Assembly (NCBI RefSeq): GCF_013303125.1 | Contig: NZ_JABTTE010000003.1 | Location: forward strand, 177,747 to 241,746 | From: Calidifontibacillus erzurumensis | Lineage (GTDB): Bacteria > Bacillota > Bacilli > Bacillales > Bacillaceae_J | Length of the DNA: 64,000 bases | Direction of reading: 5' to 3' | Shown: positions 55,211 through 64,000 of the stretch, one piece after another | Position numbering within the stretch: position 1 is the stretch's first letter | How the letters are laid out: every line of letters starts with the position of its first letter | Translations under genes and position numbers: made by a program | Notes under the pieces: generated by a model | What the model saw: only the letters and a program-made list of their open reading frames with translations | Database searches by the model: none | What the model was told of the DNA's origin: nothing

Positions 55211-55689
55211 GTTACAAAATTCCTTCCTAATTAAAGATAGATCAATCTTTATAAAGGCTTTTCATTAATTGGCGCAAGCTCTCCCATTTTTTCAGTTCTC
55301 CAGTATTCTTCCATTTATTTTACTTTAAACCATCTTAAAATGGTGATTAAGATTTTACTTTATGTGAACTGCGCTACTACAGGAATCGAAAATCAATGTT
55401 TTACATCCTGATCTAACGCAATGGATGTGCAGTCGATTATATGATGACAACGAATGCTAAAAAATTACCTTAATGCTCCTTCACCATTTGAATATTTATT
55501 TCACTAGATCGCTCCATCACAATCATAAACACCCTAAGAGGTATCATAATAAATAGTAATAATTTAATAAAATCTTATCATCATTAAACAAAATCCTTCA
55601 ACTATAAAACCAATTTGCTTCAATCCTAGACATTACAAAATAAACCCGTTTTTCATTTAGAAACGGGTTTATCCTTAATCTAAGGATTT
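55211..55689. other. 479-base intergenic region
   Basis: It contains the yfmR promoter side and the yfmL terminator. No intact gene is visible. Confidence 0.4.
55640..55672 (-). terminator. Intrinsic terminator after yfmL
   Basis: ATAAACCCGTTT and AAACGGGTTTAT form a perfect 12-bp stem with a 9-base loop, followed by TTTGTA. Confidence 0.88.
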
Positions 55690-56844
55690 TTATTTATTAT
55701 TTATGTGCACTTTTTTAGCCTCTATTTTGCTTGTAACGATTTTGCCTCGGTAAAATTCTTTTTTCTTAATTGCAATACCTAATTCTTTGGCATATTTTTG
55801 CAATGTTTTTTCTTCAGTAGGTGTTACCAATGAGATAACAGTTCCTTTTGCCCCCATCCTCCCGGTCCTCCCTGAACGGTGGATGTATTGCTCAATTTTT
55901 TCTGGCAAGTCTAAATGTATAACATGGGTAAGTCCTTCAATATCCATACCCCGGGCTGCAATATCTGTTGCTAGTAATAGCGGGATTTTTCCTTTTCTGA
56001 ATTGTTGGATCGCTTGGGCCCGCTCCTTTTTCTTGGCATCACTATGTAAAACACCTACTGGAATTTTTTTATATTTAAATTTTTCCGCCAATCGTTCAAT
56101 ATGAAAGGTATCATTAATAAAGATAAGAGCCTTTATATTTTCATTCATCCGATAAATTTTTCTTAAAACATCCACTTTATCTCGTCGTTCACTGACAAAG
56201 TAAAAATGGTCGACAGTTTCCTTTTTTTCACGTTCTACTCGGATTAATTTTGGTTCTTTCATCACTGTATTTGCAAATTCGATAACATCATCTCTAATTG
56301 TTGCTGAAAAGAATAATACTTGTCTATCACGCAATGTCGATTTAATTACCATCTTGACATCATGAGTCAACCGTTGAGCTAACATTTGGTCAATCTCATC
56401 AACTACAATAGTTTTAACTTTATGCATTTTCATTTTTTTCTTATCTATCAATTCATTGATTCTGCCTGGTGTCCCAACGATAATCATCGGATTTTTTTTC
56501 AATCGTTCAATTTGCCTCTTAAGATCGACGCCTCCAATAAAAGCACCGCTAACGATCCCACTATTATGCGTAAATGTTTGGATCACTTGATGAATTTGCA
56601 TCGCGAGCTCTCTTGTCGGCGATAAAATGACAGATTGGATTTCTTTAACATTTGTATCGATTTCGTTTAATATCGGAAGCAAATAAGCTAATGTTTTACC
56701 TGTTCCCGTTGGGGATTCAGCCACGACATCTGCTTTTTCTTCAATGAGCGGAATCGCTTTTTGCTGAATAGCAGTCGGTTGTTGAAATCCCGCTTTTTCC
56801 CATGCTTCCTTTAAAAAAGGCTTCATATTCTTTAAAAATTCCAT
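55690..56844 (-). CDS. yfmL: DEAD-box RNA helicase YfmL-like
   Basis: This 384-residue helicase has the Q motif (QQPTAIQQKAI), motif I SPTGTGKT, motif Ia PTRELA, motif II reading DEID instead of DEAD, motif III SAT and motif VI HRSGRTGR. It lacks the RNA-binding tail of larger helicases. In B. subtilis, YfmL is a ribosome-assembly helicase, and the ABC-F gene yfmR lies in the same chromosomal area, as here. AAGGGG precedes the ATG. Confidence 0.87.
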   Translation of the reverse strand: MEFLKNMKPFLKEAWEKAGFQQPTAIQQKAIPLIEEKADVVAESPTGTGKTLAYLLPILNEIDTNVKEIQSVILSPTRELAMQIHQVIQTFTHNSGIVSGAFIGGVDLKRQIERLKKNPMIIVGTPGRINELIDKKKMKMHKVKTIVVDEIDQMLAQRLTHDVKMVIKSTLRDRQVLFFSATIRDDVIEFANTVMKEPKLIRVEREKKETVDHFYFVSERRDKVDVLRKIYRMNENIKALIFINDTFHIERLAEKFKYKKIPVGVLHSDAKKKERAQAIQQFRKGKIPLLLATDIAARGMDIEGLTHVIHLDLPEKIEQYIHRSGRTGRMGAKGTVISLVTPTEEKTLQKYAKELGIAIKKKEFYRGKIVTSKIEAKKVHINNK

Positions 56845-56886
56845 TATGTATTGCCCCTTTTCAATGTATTAAGCCGTAGGAACATT

Positions 56887-57417
56887 CTATAAAACTTCGT
56901 TCAAACGGTCAATTGAAGCCACCATCAGGCTAACAATGACCTGTAAATCATCTGCTTGAGCTTCACCGATTTTTCTTGCAAAATTTAAAGTAATGGTATT
57001 TTTCCACCTTTTAGGTAAACTATGTTTATAAAAATAAGATAATTTTTGTGTGATGATTGGACGATTCCCCCACAATTCCAATAAATTTTGTTGAATGAAT
57101 GGACAATCATCCTCAGGATGATGAATGGATGTAAAAAATACGACTTCAACCGTACAACCGTACATCGTTTCATCTGCTTGCGTTTCCAAAATTTCTGAAG
57201 CTAAGTCGGCTATTTCTGCTTTCAGACGAAGTTCACCATGTACAGATTCTATTCCTTGATCAGCCATTCTAAATGTTAATGCAAAATATCGTGATAATTT
57301 TGCAAGATCAACTTGATCACAACGATTTGTAATCAGGATAACACCTTGTAAATCCAGATCATAAACGGCTCCTTCAGCAACAACCTTTAAATTATCAAAA
57401 ACAGTAGGATCAAACAT
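56887..57417 (-). CDS. Hypothetical protein (176 aa)
   Basis: I do not recognise this protein. It is soluble, has no signal peptide, and contains a Cys-bearing YGCTVEVVFFTS strand and an acidic PEDDCPF turn; composition suggests an alpha/beta fold. The ATG at 57417 is preceded by AAAGGTGATAAA; an upstream ATG overlaps that ribosome site. It lies upstream of yfmL on the same strand, 42 bases away, and could be cotranscribed with it. Confidence 0.55.
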   Translation of the reverse strand: MFDPTVFDNLKVVAEGAVYDLDLQGVILITNRCDQVDLAKLSRYFALTFRMADQGIESVHGELRLKAEIADLASEILETQADETMYGCTVEVVFFTSIHHPEDDCPFIQQNLLELWGNRPIITQKLSYFYKHSLPKRWKNTITLNFARKIGEAQADDLQVIVSLMVASIDRLNEVL

Positions 57418-57485
57418 TTTATCACCTTTCATTGTGCATTCTTAGCTAAATTTAACAAAATATTCTTCAATTGAGAACTTTTCCG

Positions 57486-57513
57486 TTGACAATTTTCCTA
57501 ATATTTTTATAAT
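57486..57513 (+). promoter_or_regulatory. metA promoter
   Basis: TTGACA (57486-57491) and TATAAT (57508-57513) with a 16-base spacer. The predicted leader is only about 30 bases, leaving no room for a SAM riboswitch. Confidence 0.75.
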
Positions 57514-57548
57514 AGAGAAATCAGTATAATACAAGGAAGTGATGAAAA

Positions 57549-58457
57549 GTGCCTATCAATATTCCGAAAGACTTGCCTGCAAAAGAAATACTTGAGAACG
57601 AGAATATTTTCGTTATGGATGAGGAACGCGCTTACCACCAAGATATTCGTCCTTTAAATATAGTAATCTTAAATTTGATGCCTTTAAAAGAAAAAGCTGA
57701 AACACAGCTTCTTAGGGTGCTTAGCAACTCACCGCTGCAAGTTAACATAACATTAATGCATCCACAAACACATCAATCAAAAAATACAAAACAGGAACAT
57801 TTAAAAAATTTTTACCGTACATTTGATCAAATACAAAGCAGAAAATTTGACGGTATGATAATTACTGGGGCTCCGATTGAACTACTTGAATTTGAAGAAG
57901 TAAATTATTGGGAAGAATTAAAGAGAATTATGGAGTGGACAAAAACGAACGTAACTTCAACGCTTCACATTTGTTGGGGAGCCCAAGCTGGCCTTTATTA
58001 TCACTACGGCATTCCAAAATATCCTTTGGACAAAAAGATGTTTGGTATTTTTAAACACAGAACACTAATAAAAAATTCAAGATTGCTGCGTGGCTTTGAT
58101 GAAGTATTTTTAGTTCCTCATTCCAGACATACTGATGTAAAATTAGAGGATATTGAAAATAATCCTAATTTGGACTTAATGACTTATTCAGATGAAGCAG
58201 GTGTCTGCCTTGTTGCTTCAAAAGACCGCAGGCAAATCTTTTTAACTGGTCATCCTGAATATGAGGCGACAACATTAAGAGACGAATACATTCGTGACAA
58301 AAATAAAGGACTCGATATTGATATTCCGGTAAATTATTTTCCAAACGATGATCCGAATGAAGAACCATTAAATACTTGGCGTGCCCATGCTCACTTATTT
58401 TATACAAACTGGCTCAACTATTATGTATACCAAGAAACACCATATATTTGGGAGTAA
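57549..58457 (+). CDS. metA: Homoserine O-acetyltransferase MetA
   Basis: This 302-residue enzyme acylates homoserine, the first step of methionine synthesis. The catalytic residues are Cys142 (HICWGAQ), His235 and Glu237 (GHPEYE). Position 111 is Glu (GAPIELLEF), the residue that marks acetyl-CoA use in Bacillus MetA, whereas Gly marks succinyl-CoA use. The start is GTG at 57549, preceded by GGAAGTGATG. It has a near-consensus promoter and no S-box leader. Confidence 0.93.
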   Translation: MPINIPKDLPAKEILENENIFVMDEERAYHQDIRPLNIVILNLMPLKEKAETQLLRVLSNSPLQVNITLMHPQTHQSKNTKQEHLKNFYRTFDQIQSRKFDGMIITGAPIELLEFEEVNYWEELKRIMEWTKTNVTSTLHICWGAQAGLYYHYGIPKYPLDKKMFGIFKHRTLIKNSRLLRGFDEVFLVPHSRHTDVKLEDIENNPNLDLMTYSDEAGVCLVASKDRRQIFLTGHPEYEATTLRDEYIRDKNKGLDIDIPVNYFPNDDPNEEPLNTWRAHAHLFYTNWLNYYVYQETPYIWE

Positions 58458-58500
58458 TTCAAAAAGCTCTACATTAAATTCTTTTATTAAATCTAAAAGT

Positions 58501-58541
58501 GCAAGTGATGGAAATCAAATCTTTCCAGCACTTGCTTTTTT
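58501..58541 (+). terminator. Intrinsic terminator after metA
   Basis: GCAAGTGATGGAAA and TTTCCAGCACTTGC form a stem of 13-14 bp (one mismatch) with a 7-base loop, followed by a T6 run. Confidence 0.9.
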
Positions 58542-58733
58542 CATTTTTACACATTTTTCAACAGTTTTTCCACCTAAAAGGTCAATCATTTCGAGATTTT
58601 TTGCAAATCATAGTTATATATACTAGGTTTTTAAAAAAATTTTAAAATTTTTTACATTTTAATATCAGAAAATTCTTTAAATTCAGACGAGCTTTTGGTA
58701 TAATAAAAAAAAGAGAAAGGATGTGATTGATAT

Positions 58734-58874
58734 ATGACAAAAGCGTTAAAAGTGGTATTTCTTTCAAACCTAACTGTAATAGCAGTACTGGCACTACTCC
58801 CAGCTTTATTAATCACAAGTGACGTAAGCTTTATTAGTGGTTTAATTGAAAACTTGACAAATGAAACGAAATAA
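58734..58874 (+). CDS. Small membrane protein (46 aa)
   Basis: This 46-residue gene begins with ATG at 58734 preceded by AAAGGATGTGAT. The product starts MTKALKVVFLSNLTVIAVLA and has one hydrophobic helix over about residues 8-28, then a short polar tail. It is likely a single-pass membrane protein or toxin-like peptide; I do not recognise it. A TATAAT lies upstream at 58699. It sits alone between metA and divergent small genes. Confidence 0.6.
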   Translation: MTKALKVVFLSNLTVIAVLALLPALLITSDVSFISGLIENLTNETK

Positions 58875-58993
58875 TTATTAAAAATAAAACATACTGACTG
58901 ATTGGGATGGCACCAAAAAAAGACAGTAATTATGGGTGCAGTACACTTTTCAGTCAGCTTATTTTGTGTGCAAATATAATATTTTACCCAATT

Positions 58994-59131
58994 TCATTTT
59001 TCCTTCTTTTCCTCTTCTTCACAAGAAAAACAAATCAACATTCCATCATCTTTCACTATTCCATTTAAAAAGCCGTTTAAACAATAAATTTCTTTTTTGC
59101 AACAATGACAAATACCTACAAACTCTTTCAA
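58994..59131 (-). CDS. Small cysteine-rich protein (45 aa)
   Basis: This 45-residue gene has a TTG start seven bases after GGAGGAGA. The product starts MKEFVGICHCCKKEIYC and ends with a charged tail; Cys pairs at residues 8/11 and 34/37 fit a zinc ribbon, with a further Cys10 and Cys17. It is probably a zinc-binding protein. I do not recognise a named family. Confidence 0.6.
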   Translation of the reverse strand: MKEFVGICHCCKKEIYCLNGFLNGIVKDDGMLICFSCEEEEKKEK

Positions 59132-59214
59132 CTTGAAATCTCCTCCCTTCATGTTTGCTGAACACATACCTATTTATTTCCTATATTATCATACTATTCT
59201 AAAATTTTTATCGA

Positions 59215-59361
59215 TTATTTCCAAAAATGATACCATTTTTTCGGTTTCCGTTCGATTTTTTTTCTTTTTTCTTTAAATGCTTCTCGGATTTTAGCAGTTA
59301 CTTCCTTATCTCGTTGAAGTATTATTAACTGTTCTGCTTGTTTTTCTAATCGATGGCCCAT
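59215..59361 (-). CDS. Small basic protein (48 aa)
   Basis: This 48-residue gene begins with an ATG seven bases after GGAGG. The product is an amphipathic, strongly basic helix (KREKRKKIERKPKK region near residues 30-42) ending WYHFWK. I cannot assign a family. Its charge would allow RNA or membrane binding. Confidence 0.55.
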   Translation of the reverse strand: MGHRLEKQAEQLIILQRDKEVTAKIREAFKEKRKKIERKPKKWYHFWK

Positions 59362-59464
59362 CCCTTATCCTCCTCGTAACAAAAATCGATTGTATTATAA
59401 TTCTACAAAAGAGATATGGAACCCTTTGCCAAAAAACAGAAAATTTTGACGATAACTTTAATAA

Positions 59465-59504
59465 AAAAGCAAACAAACCGAACTAATATGGTTTGTTTGC
59501 TTTT
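59465..59504 (-). terminator. Intrinsic terminator after RraA-like gene
   Basis: AAAAGCAAACAAACC and GGTTTGTTTGCTTTT form a perfect 15-bp stem with a 10-base loop; T-rich flanks on both strands. Confidence 0.9.
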
Positions 59505-59515
59505 AGCAACTCTAT

Positions 59516-60010
59516 TTATAATGTTAACGGTTCTGACGATACAATCACACCATCTTCGTCAGCATAAGCATAGTCTCCCGGAACCCAAGTAATTCCACCA
59601 AAAGTTGTTGGTTCGTTTGTTTTACCTTTTCCTTCTTTTTTACTTTTTAATGGCATTGTACCAATTGCAAAAATACCGACATCCATTTGGTCAATTTCAC
59701 CGCTATCACGAATACAGCCATTGACAATAATACCCGCTAATTTACGATCGACTGCAATTTGCGCTAACATATCCCCCACGAGCGCACAATTCCGTGAACC
59801 GTGGCCATTGACAACGAGAACTGAACCTTCCGGAATTGTCTCTAGCATTTTCCGAACTAAAACATTGTCCTCAAATACTTCAACGGTTGCAATCGGACCT
59901 GAAAAACGCTTCTTTCTCCCAAAAGATTTAAACTCCATTCGGCATATTTCAATACGATCAGAATATTGATCGCATAAATCTGCCGTTTTCAATGGTTTTA
60001 CTACTGTCAA
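59516..60010 (-). CDS. RraA-like protein (4-hydroxy-4-methyl-2-oxoglutarate aldolase fold)
   Basis: This 164-residue protein has the RraA/HMG aldolase fold. Conserved substrate and metal residues are in GDMLAQIA and NGCIRDSGEID. RraA binds RNase E in E. coli, but Bacillus lacks RNase E, so an aldolase or decarboxylase activity is more likely; the substrate is unproven. The start is a TTG preceded by GGGGGG at seven bases. Confidence 0.83.
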   Translation of the reverse strand: MTVVKPLKTADLCDQYSDRIEICRMEFKSFGRKKRFSGPIATVEVFEDNVLVRKMLETIPEGSVLVVNGHGSRNCALVGDMLAQIAVDRKLAGIIVNGCIRDSGEIDQMDVGIFAIGTMPLKSKKEGKGKTNEPTTFGGITWVPGDYAYADEDGVIVSSEPLTL

Positions 60011-60093
60011 TGAAAAGCCCCCCATTCCCTAAATGTCAGTCCTAATTATACTACTTTTTTGAAAATTTTGTTAGAGGCTTTCATTGTTCATTT

Positions 60094-61542
60094 TTAATTT
60101 TTTTCAATTTTATCAACAATGTCTCGGGCAATCCATACACCACAAGCGCTCGCCTGCGCTAATCCACGCGTAACACCAGCGCCGTCGCCGCCCAAATACA
60201 AACCTGAAATTTCAGATTCAAATTTGTCATTTAAATTTGGTCTTGCTGAATAAAATTTAGCTTCAACTCCATAAAACAGCGTATGTTCAGAAGCAATTCC
60301 TGGAGTAACATGATTTAATGCTTCTGTCATTTCAATGATGCTTTTCATTGTATTATAAGGGAGGACTAATCCTAAGTCACCTGGTACTGCTTCCTTTAAT
60401 GTTGGTTCAATAAAGCCTTCCTTGATCCGCTTTTCTGTTGAACGGCGCCCTTTTAAAATATCTCCGTATTTTTGTACGATAATGCCGCCCCCGGATAATT
60501 GATTTGCAAGAGTAGATACTTCGTGTGCATATTCAGTCGGTTTATTAAACGGTTCTGAAAACTTATGGGAAACAAGAAGCGCAAAATTCGTATTACGGCT
60601 GCCTAGTTTCGGGTCTTTATAGGCATGTCCATTCGCAAGCATAATACCTGAATGATTTTCGACGACAACATGTCCTGATGGATTTGAACAAAATGTTCGA
60701 ACAGTAGTACCTACTGATGTATTAAAGATAAACTTTCCTTCATAAAGGTGCTTATTAATCTCTTCCATCACAATATCCGAAGTTTCAACACGCACACCGA
60801 TATCAACTTGATTGTTAAACATGGTGACCCTGCGTTTTTTCAAAATTTTTGTCAACCATGCAGAGCCGTCGCGGCCTGGAACGATGACAACCTTTTTCGC
60901 ATGTAGTACTTCACCATCTTTAAGCTTAATTCCTGTTACTCTGAACCCTTTGTCCATTCTTTCTGTTTCGATATCTTCTACTTCTGTTTTGAACCGCATA
61001 TCTATTTTGTCTTTTAAATACTCATAAATGCTTTGCAATATTTGCAAGTTTTGTTCTGTCCCAAGGTGACGAACCTGTGCACGTAAAAGTTTTAGACCAG
61101 CAGCATAAGCTCTACGTTCAATTTCTTTTACTTCCGGAGTTAACGGATCTGTAATCGCTTTCGTTGCTCCATGACTTAAATTAATTTCATCAACGTATTT
61201 GATCAAATCTATAACCAGAGATGGAGGTAAATAATCAGTCATCCACCCGCCAAATTCACTAGTAATATTAAACTTCCCATCCGAATACGCCCCTGCTCCA
61301 CCAAAGCCATTTGTAATTGAACAGGCTGGCAAACAGCCGGCATATTCTTTTCTGCCCGCCGCCGGAGGACATAATTGAATTTTCTTCTCCAAAATTGGGC
61401 AACGCCTGCTGTAAATATCATGACCTTTATCGATTAATAAAACATTTGCTCCTGATAATTTTAAAGATAGTTCATAGCAAGTAAATATTCCTGCAGGTCC
61501 TGCTCCAACAACAATAACATCATAATGATTTTGATTTTTCAT
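60094..61542 (-). CDS. FAD-dependent oxidoreductase (COG2509-type)
   Basis: This 482-residue flavoprotein has an N-terminal Rossmann motif VVVGAGPAGIFT and a C-terminal GLYLGGDGAGVTRGLAQA FAD-binding block. A Cys-rich region near residues 45-80 (RRCP, QLCPPAAG, AGCLPAC) is typical of this uncharacterised family of FAD dehydrogenases. The substrate is unknown. The ATG at 61542 has CGGAGG upstream; a TTG six codons earlier overlaps it. It is the next gene upstream of the RraA-like gene on the same strand. Confidence 0.87.
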   Translation of the reverse strand: MKNQNHYDVIVVGAGPAGIFTCYELSLKLSGANVLLIDKGHDIYSRRCPILEKKIQLCPPAAGRKEYAGCLPACSITNGFGGAGAYSDGKFNITSEFGGWMTDYLPPSLVIDLIKYVDEINLSHGATKAITDPLTPEVKEIERRAYAAGLKLLRAQVRHLGTEQNLQILQSIYEYLKDKIDMRFKTEVEDIETERMDKGFRVTGIKLKDGEVLHAKKVVIVPGRDGSAWLTKILKKRRVTMFNNQVDIGVRVETSDIVMEEINKHLYEGKFIFNTSVGTTVRTFCSNPSGHVVVENHSGIMLANGHAYKDPKLGSRNTNFALLVSHKFSEPFNKPTEYAHEVSTLANQLSGGGIIVQKYGDILKGRRSTEKRIKEGFIEPTLKEAVPGDLGLVLPYNTMKSIIEMTEALNHVTPGIASEHTLFYGVEAKFYSARPNLNDKFESEISGLYLGGDGAGVTRGLAQASACGVWIARDIVDKIEKN

Positions 61543-61631
61543 ACATGTACCTCCGTTCAATCATTAACTAACCATCCATTATCTATTCACAATCCTTAGA
61601 TAATATACCAAAATACTAAATAATCGTCAAC

Positions 61632-61681
61632 AAAAAAGACGAACATTATAACATACAATTGTTATAACGTTCGTCTTTTTT
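61632..61681 (-). terminator. Intrinsic terminator after nucleotidyltransferase
   Basis: AAAAAAGACGAAC and GTTCGTCTTTTTT, with inner TTATAACA/TGTTATAA, give a stem of more than 20 bp with a T6 tail on either strand. Confidence 0.9.
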
Positions 61682-61720
61682 AAAATTTTCAAGCGTTTTA
61701 TTATAAAATCGAGTTCTAAT

Positions 61721-62443
61721 CTATCCCGAAACCTTAATTGAACCATCAATTAAATCATGAATAGTTTTTTCATACTTCGCCATATTTCCTACATCAGACC
61801 AATAACCAACAGCATTAAAGCCAAAAATTGAAATACCCTTTTTTAAAAGTAATGGAAATAAATCTAAGCTAAAATCAAATGGACAACCTTTATTAATATA
61901 CCTCAATATGACTGGTTCCATAATATAGATGCCCGTATTGACCTGATTTGAGAAAACCTCTGACCGTGAAGGCTTCTCTAAAAAGCGTGTTACTTTACCG
62001 TTTTCATCTGTATTAATAATCCCATAGTCCATCGGATTTTGAACCATTGTCATAAAAATCGTTATCTTCGATTTTTTCTTTTTATGAAACTGAATGCCCT
62101 TCGTTAAATCAAAATTGGAAATTACATCACCATACATGACAATAAACGGTTCATCTAAAAACTTTTCCGCATTTTTTACGCTCCCTGCTGTTCCCAATGG
62201 CTTCCTTTCTTCAAAATAAGTTAATCGTACGCCAAACTTTCGTCCGTCACCAAAGTAATCAATAATTTTTCTCGATAAATATTGAACTGTCACTGCAATT
62301 TCTGTTATTCCATGCTCTTTTAAATGTTCGATTGCATACTCCATTACCGGTTTGTTTAAAATGGGTACGAGTGGTTTAGGCAAATGGTTCGTTAACGGAC
62401 GCAATCTACTGCCTTTTCCCCCAGCAATAATAACCCCTTTCAT
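61721..62443 (-). CDS. Sugar-phosphate nucleotidyltransferase
   Basis: This 240-residue enzyme of the NTP-transferase family has the motif GGKGSRLRPLT and PKPLVPI at the N-terminus and YGDVISNFD as the metal-binding site. It resembles glucose-1-phosphate thymidylyl- and mannose-1-phosphate guanylyltransferases; the sugar and base cannot be fixed by sequence. No wall or polysaccharide operon is attached in this window. AAGG-type ribosome site is weak. Confidence 0.85.
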   Translation of the reverse strand: MKGVIIAGGKGSRLRPLTNHLPKPLVPILNKPVMEYAIEHLKEHGITEIAVTVQYLSRKIIDYFGDGRKFGVRLTYFEERKPLGTAGSVKNAEKFLDEPFIVMYGDVISNFDLTKGIQFHKKKKSKITIFMTMVQNPMDYGIINTDENGKVTRFLEKPSRSEVFSNQVNTGIYIMEPVILRYINKGCPFDFSLDLFPLLLKKGISIFGFNAVGYWSDVGNMAKYEKTIHDLIDGSIKVSG

Positions 62444-62616
62444 TGGAAATCACGCCTTCACGATTAATAACTTCACACCTTAGTTACCATATCTATGCGC
62501 GGGTATTTTATTTATTCCTAGAATAATCATCAATAAAGTGAAGATGAATGCATATTTCTAAATTCATGATCTATAAATATAGTGTTTTACATTTTCTAAA
62601 ATTAAGGAGGTACAAA

Positions 62617-63078
62617 ATGACTGAATACGAGGCTGCCAGTTTGCTAGCATTGGGTTTTGGTTTTTTATTCCTCTTATTTGTTTTTTTGTTGGTCTTTTAT
62701 ATTCTTGGTGCCATAGGCTTATATTCGATGGCTAAACGTGCAAATGTTGGCAATGAGTGGTTAGCTTTTATTCCTATTGGCAATGCCTATATTATTGGAG
62801 ACCTTATTGATGAAAAGATGAAATGGTTCACTATTGGAAAAAGTGGCGGCATCAAACTGTTGATTATTACTATAGGCACAATTGTTTTAAATAATATTCC
62901 TGTTATCGGCAATATTATTTCGATATTGTTTGTAATTTTTTGGTTGGTTGTCTTCCATTGGCTATTTGAGAAATATTCAGAAAGCGCAGTAATTTTAACA
63001 ATCGTGAACATAATAACTGCTGGAATAGCTAGTCCTTTTATAATCTTTGCTCTTCGAAACAAGGAAGCTAGATATTAG
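62617..63078 (+). CDS. Hypothetical membrane protein (153 aa)
   Basis: This protein has four hydrophobic segments (about residues 8-34, 50-65, 75-108 and 120-145) and so is likely an integral membrane protein. The segment LIDEKMKWFTIGK between helices is the only polar loop of note. I do not recognise a family. The ATG at 62617 is preceded by AAGGAGG; the frame upstream of it is not coding. Function unknown. Confidence 0.7.
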   Translation: MTEYEAASLLALGFGFLFLLFVFLLVFYILGAIGLYSMAKRANVGNEWLAFIPIGNAYIIGDLIDEKMKWFTIGKSGGIKLLIITIGTIVLNNIPVIGNIISILFVIFWLVVFHWLFEKYSESAVILTIVNIITAGIASPFIIFALRNKEARY

Positions 63079-63093
63079 TAAAAAATTTTTTCA

Positions 63094-63126
63094 AAGAGGT
63101 GTTCAATCTTTAACACCTCTTTTTAA
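63094..63126 (+). terminator. Intrinsic terminator after membrane protein gene
   Basis: AAAGAGGTGTT and AACACCTCTTT pair around an 8-base loop, followed by more T residues. Confidence 0.9.
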
Positions 63127-63342
63127 TGCTTGAAACTTAAATGTTAGAAGTATGTTGAGGTTTCCATTTGTGGACATTTTCCGAAATTTCTTTTTAGATT
63201 TGCAGGAATAAAAATTTCCGGTAAAGTGAATAAATAAATGTGTACCATTATTTACATATTTTCAATAGGCGGACAATATGAAACTTTTTACTTATAATAT
63301 CGTCTAAATTGCTGAACAAAAGAGGATGAAAAGGAGGACATT

Positions 63343-63966
63343 ATGAAAAAAATATTTTATTCACTTCTTGCAATTGGGATTATGATCGGTATAAGCGGCT
63401 GTAACAATAATATGGATGAGGGCGAAAAAACGTCAGAAGAGACAGTAAGTCAAAACGAAAACGAAAATGTACAAGAAACATCCGAGCAAACAGAGCATAA
63501 ATTACCGGATTTAGAAAGTGAAAAGACTGTTGATATGATGATTGAGGGAACAACGGAAAAAAAGGTGGTAAAATTACATCATCATACGGAGTTGGGCTTC
63601 TCTACATATGTTCCTGATGATATGGTCGTTGAATCGAATCCTGAAGTATTCAATGTTTTTACGAATTACGGTGGGAACAAAAATGAAGATGCAACACTAA
63701 AAATTACCCGACAATCCGAAGAAGAACTGACTAAAATATTAACAGACCAAGGCTTTCAGTTGGAAGAACAAGATATGAAAGCTTTTGATTTCTCAGAGAA
63801 AGAATTTTCTTTGCAAAAAGAAGGATTTATTGGCCGAATTGCCTTCTTTAAGCATGCTGACGAGAACTATGCTTTATACTATTACTATCCGGAAGAATTT
63901 GCTGACGGATTTGGCCCACGGTCTGATATCATTGTAAAAGAAATCGTATGGCATGATGAACAATAA
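63343..63966 (+). CDS. Secreted lipoprotein (207 aa)
   Basis: This protein has a lipoprotein signal with the lipobox ISGC (Cys20), a low-complexity Glu/Thr/Ser/Asn linker to about residue 60, and a C-terminal domain with FSTYVPDDMVVESNP, which suggests an extracellular beta-rich domain. The mature protein should be anchored to the outer face of the membrane. I do not recognise a family. GGAGG precedes the ATG. Confidence 0.75.
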   Translation: MKKIFYSLLAIGIMIGISGCNNNMDEGEKTSEETVSQNENENVQETSEQTEHKLPDLESEKTVDMMIEGTTEKKVVKLHHHTELGFSTYVPDDMVVESNPEVFNVFTNYGGNKNEDATLKITRQSEEELTKILTDQGFQLEEQDMKAFDFSEKEFSLQKEGFIGRIAFFKHADENYALYYYYPEEFADGFGPRSDIIVKEIVWHDEQ

Positions 63967-63980
63967 CGAACTGAAAATAA

Positions 63981-64000
63981 GGGCTGTCCTAAATGACAGC
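63981..64000 (+). terminator. Partial terminator at window edge
   Basis: GGGCTGTC and GACAGC begin a hairpin after the lipoprotein gene; the last bases and T-run lie outside the window. Confidence 0.6.

Noticed and set aside
58381..58626. Plus-strand frame of 81 codons over the metA end
   Set aside because: It overlaps metA in another frame and continues through the metA terminator.

Overview
This window is a stretch of AT-rich chromosome from a spore-forming member of the Bacillaceae. The evidence is the set of Bacillus-type genes present: xpaC-yaaN, yisP, yfmR, yfmL, ypjP, YppF-, YuzL- and FbpA-like small proteins, GerP-type spore proteins, and csoR-copA-copZ. Strong GGAGG ribosome sites, frequent TTG/GTG starts and many intrinsic terminators also fit. 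I cannot fix the genus. I see no rRNA, tRNA, CRISPR array, prophage or intact insertion sequence. Most of the window is ordinary core and accessory chromosome.

Layout. 0-3.5 kb: a degenerate GGDEF protein, a HIT protein and oligoendopeptidase F. 3.7-7.3 kb: a LysR regulator with two different MFS transporters. 7.9-10.8 kb: a CHRD-domain protein facing a ba3-type cytochrome oxidase operon, whose 46-residue third subunit is short enough to be missed. 11.4-15.4 kb: an overlapping acetyltransferase/carbon-nitrogen hydrolase pair, then thiC under a TPP riboswitch with a clear terminator. 15.4-18.8 kb: DUF1284, OsmC, glutaredoxin and rhodanese proteins (a small thiol/redox group) and an FbpA-like small protein behind a consensus promoter with a full cre site. 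19-22.3 kb: yisP and xpaC-yaaN. 22.3-31.5 kb: a membrane hydrolase-like protein, an RlmA-type 23S methyltransferase coupled to an MFS exporter, an amino-acid permease, a Cd/Zn ATPase and an aldo/keto reductase. 31.5-38 kb: VOC protein, YtkK-like SDR, folE, DUF3231 protein, a decayed topB fragment, a three-gene spore-type operon (Hsp20, GerPC-like, GerPA/F-like) and an AI-2E-family permease. 38.1-43.7 kb: a TetR-RND pump-adaptor operon with operator-like palindromes. 43.8-48.2 kb: a secreted Pro-Pro endopeptidase-like protease and the csoR-copA-copZ copper operon. 48.3-58.5 kb: two NlpC/P60 hydrolases, ypjP, an aminotransferase, yfmR, yfmL and metA. 58.7-64 kb: three tiny proteins, an RraA-like protein, a large FAD oxidoreductase, a sugar-nucleotidyltransferase, a membrane protein and a lipoprotein.

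Genes that clearly work together are the oxidase subunits, the copper operon (sensor, exporter, chaperone), the RND operon, xpaC-yaaN and the spore operon. Items most worth a second look are the protease without a neighbouring substrate, the methyltransferase-exporter pair, the SDR with Phe in place of the catalytic Tyr, the CcpA site on an FbpA-like gene, the topB remnant, and several small genes (10674-10814, 16066-16227, 48032-48205, 51888-52022, 58734-58874, 58994-59131, 59215-59361). I did not find a clear large undescribed defence or biosynthetic system.
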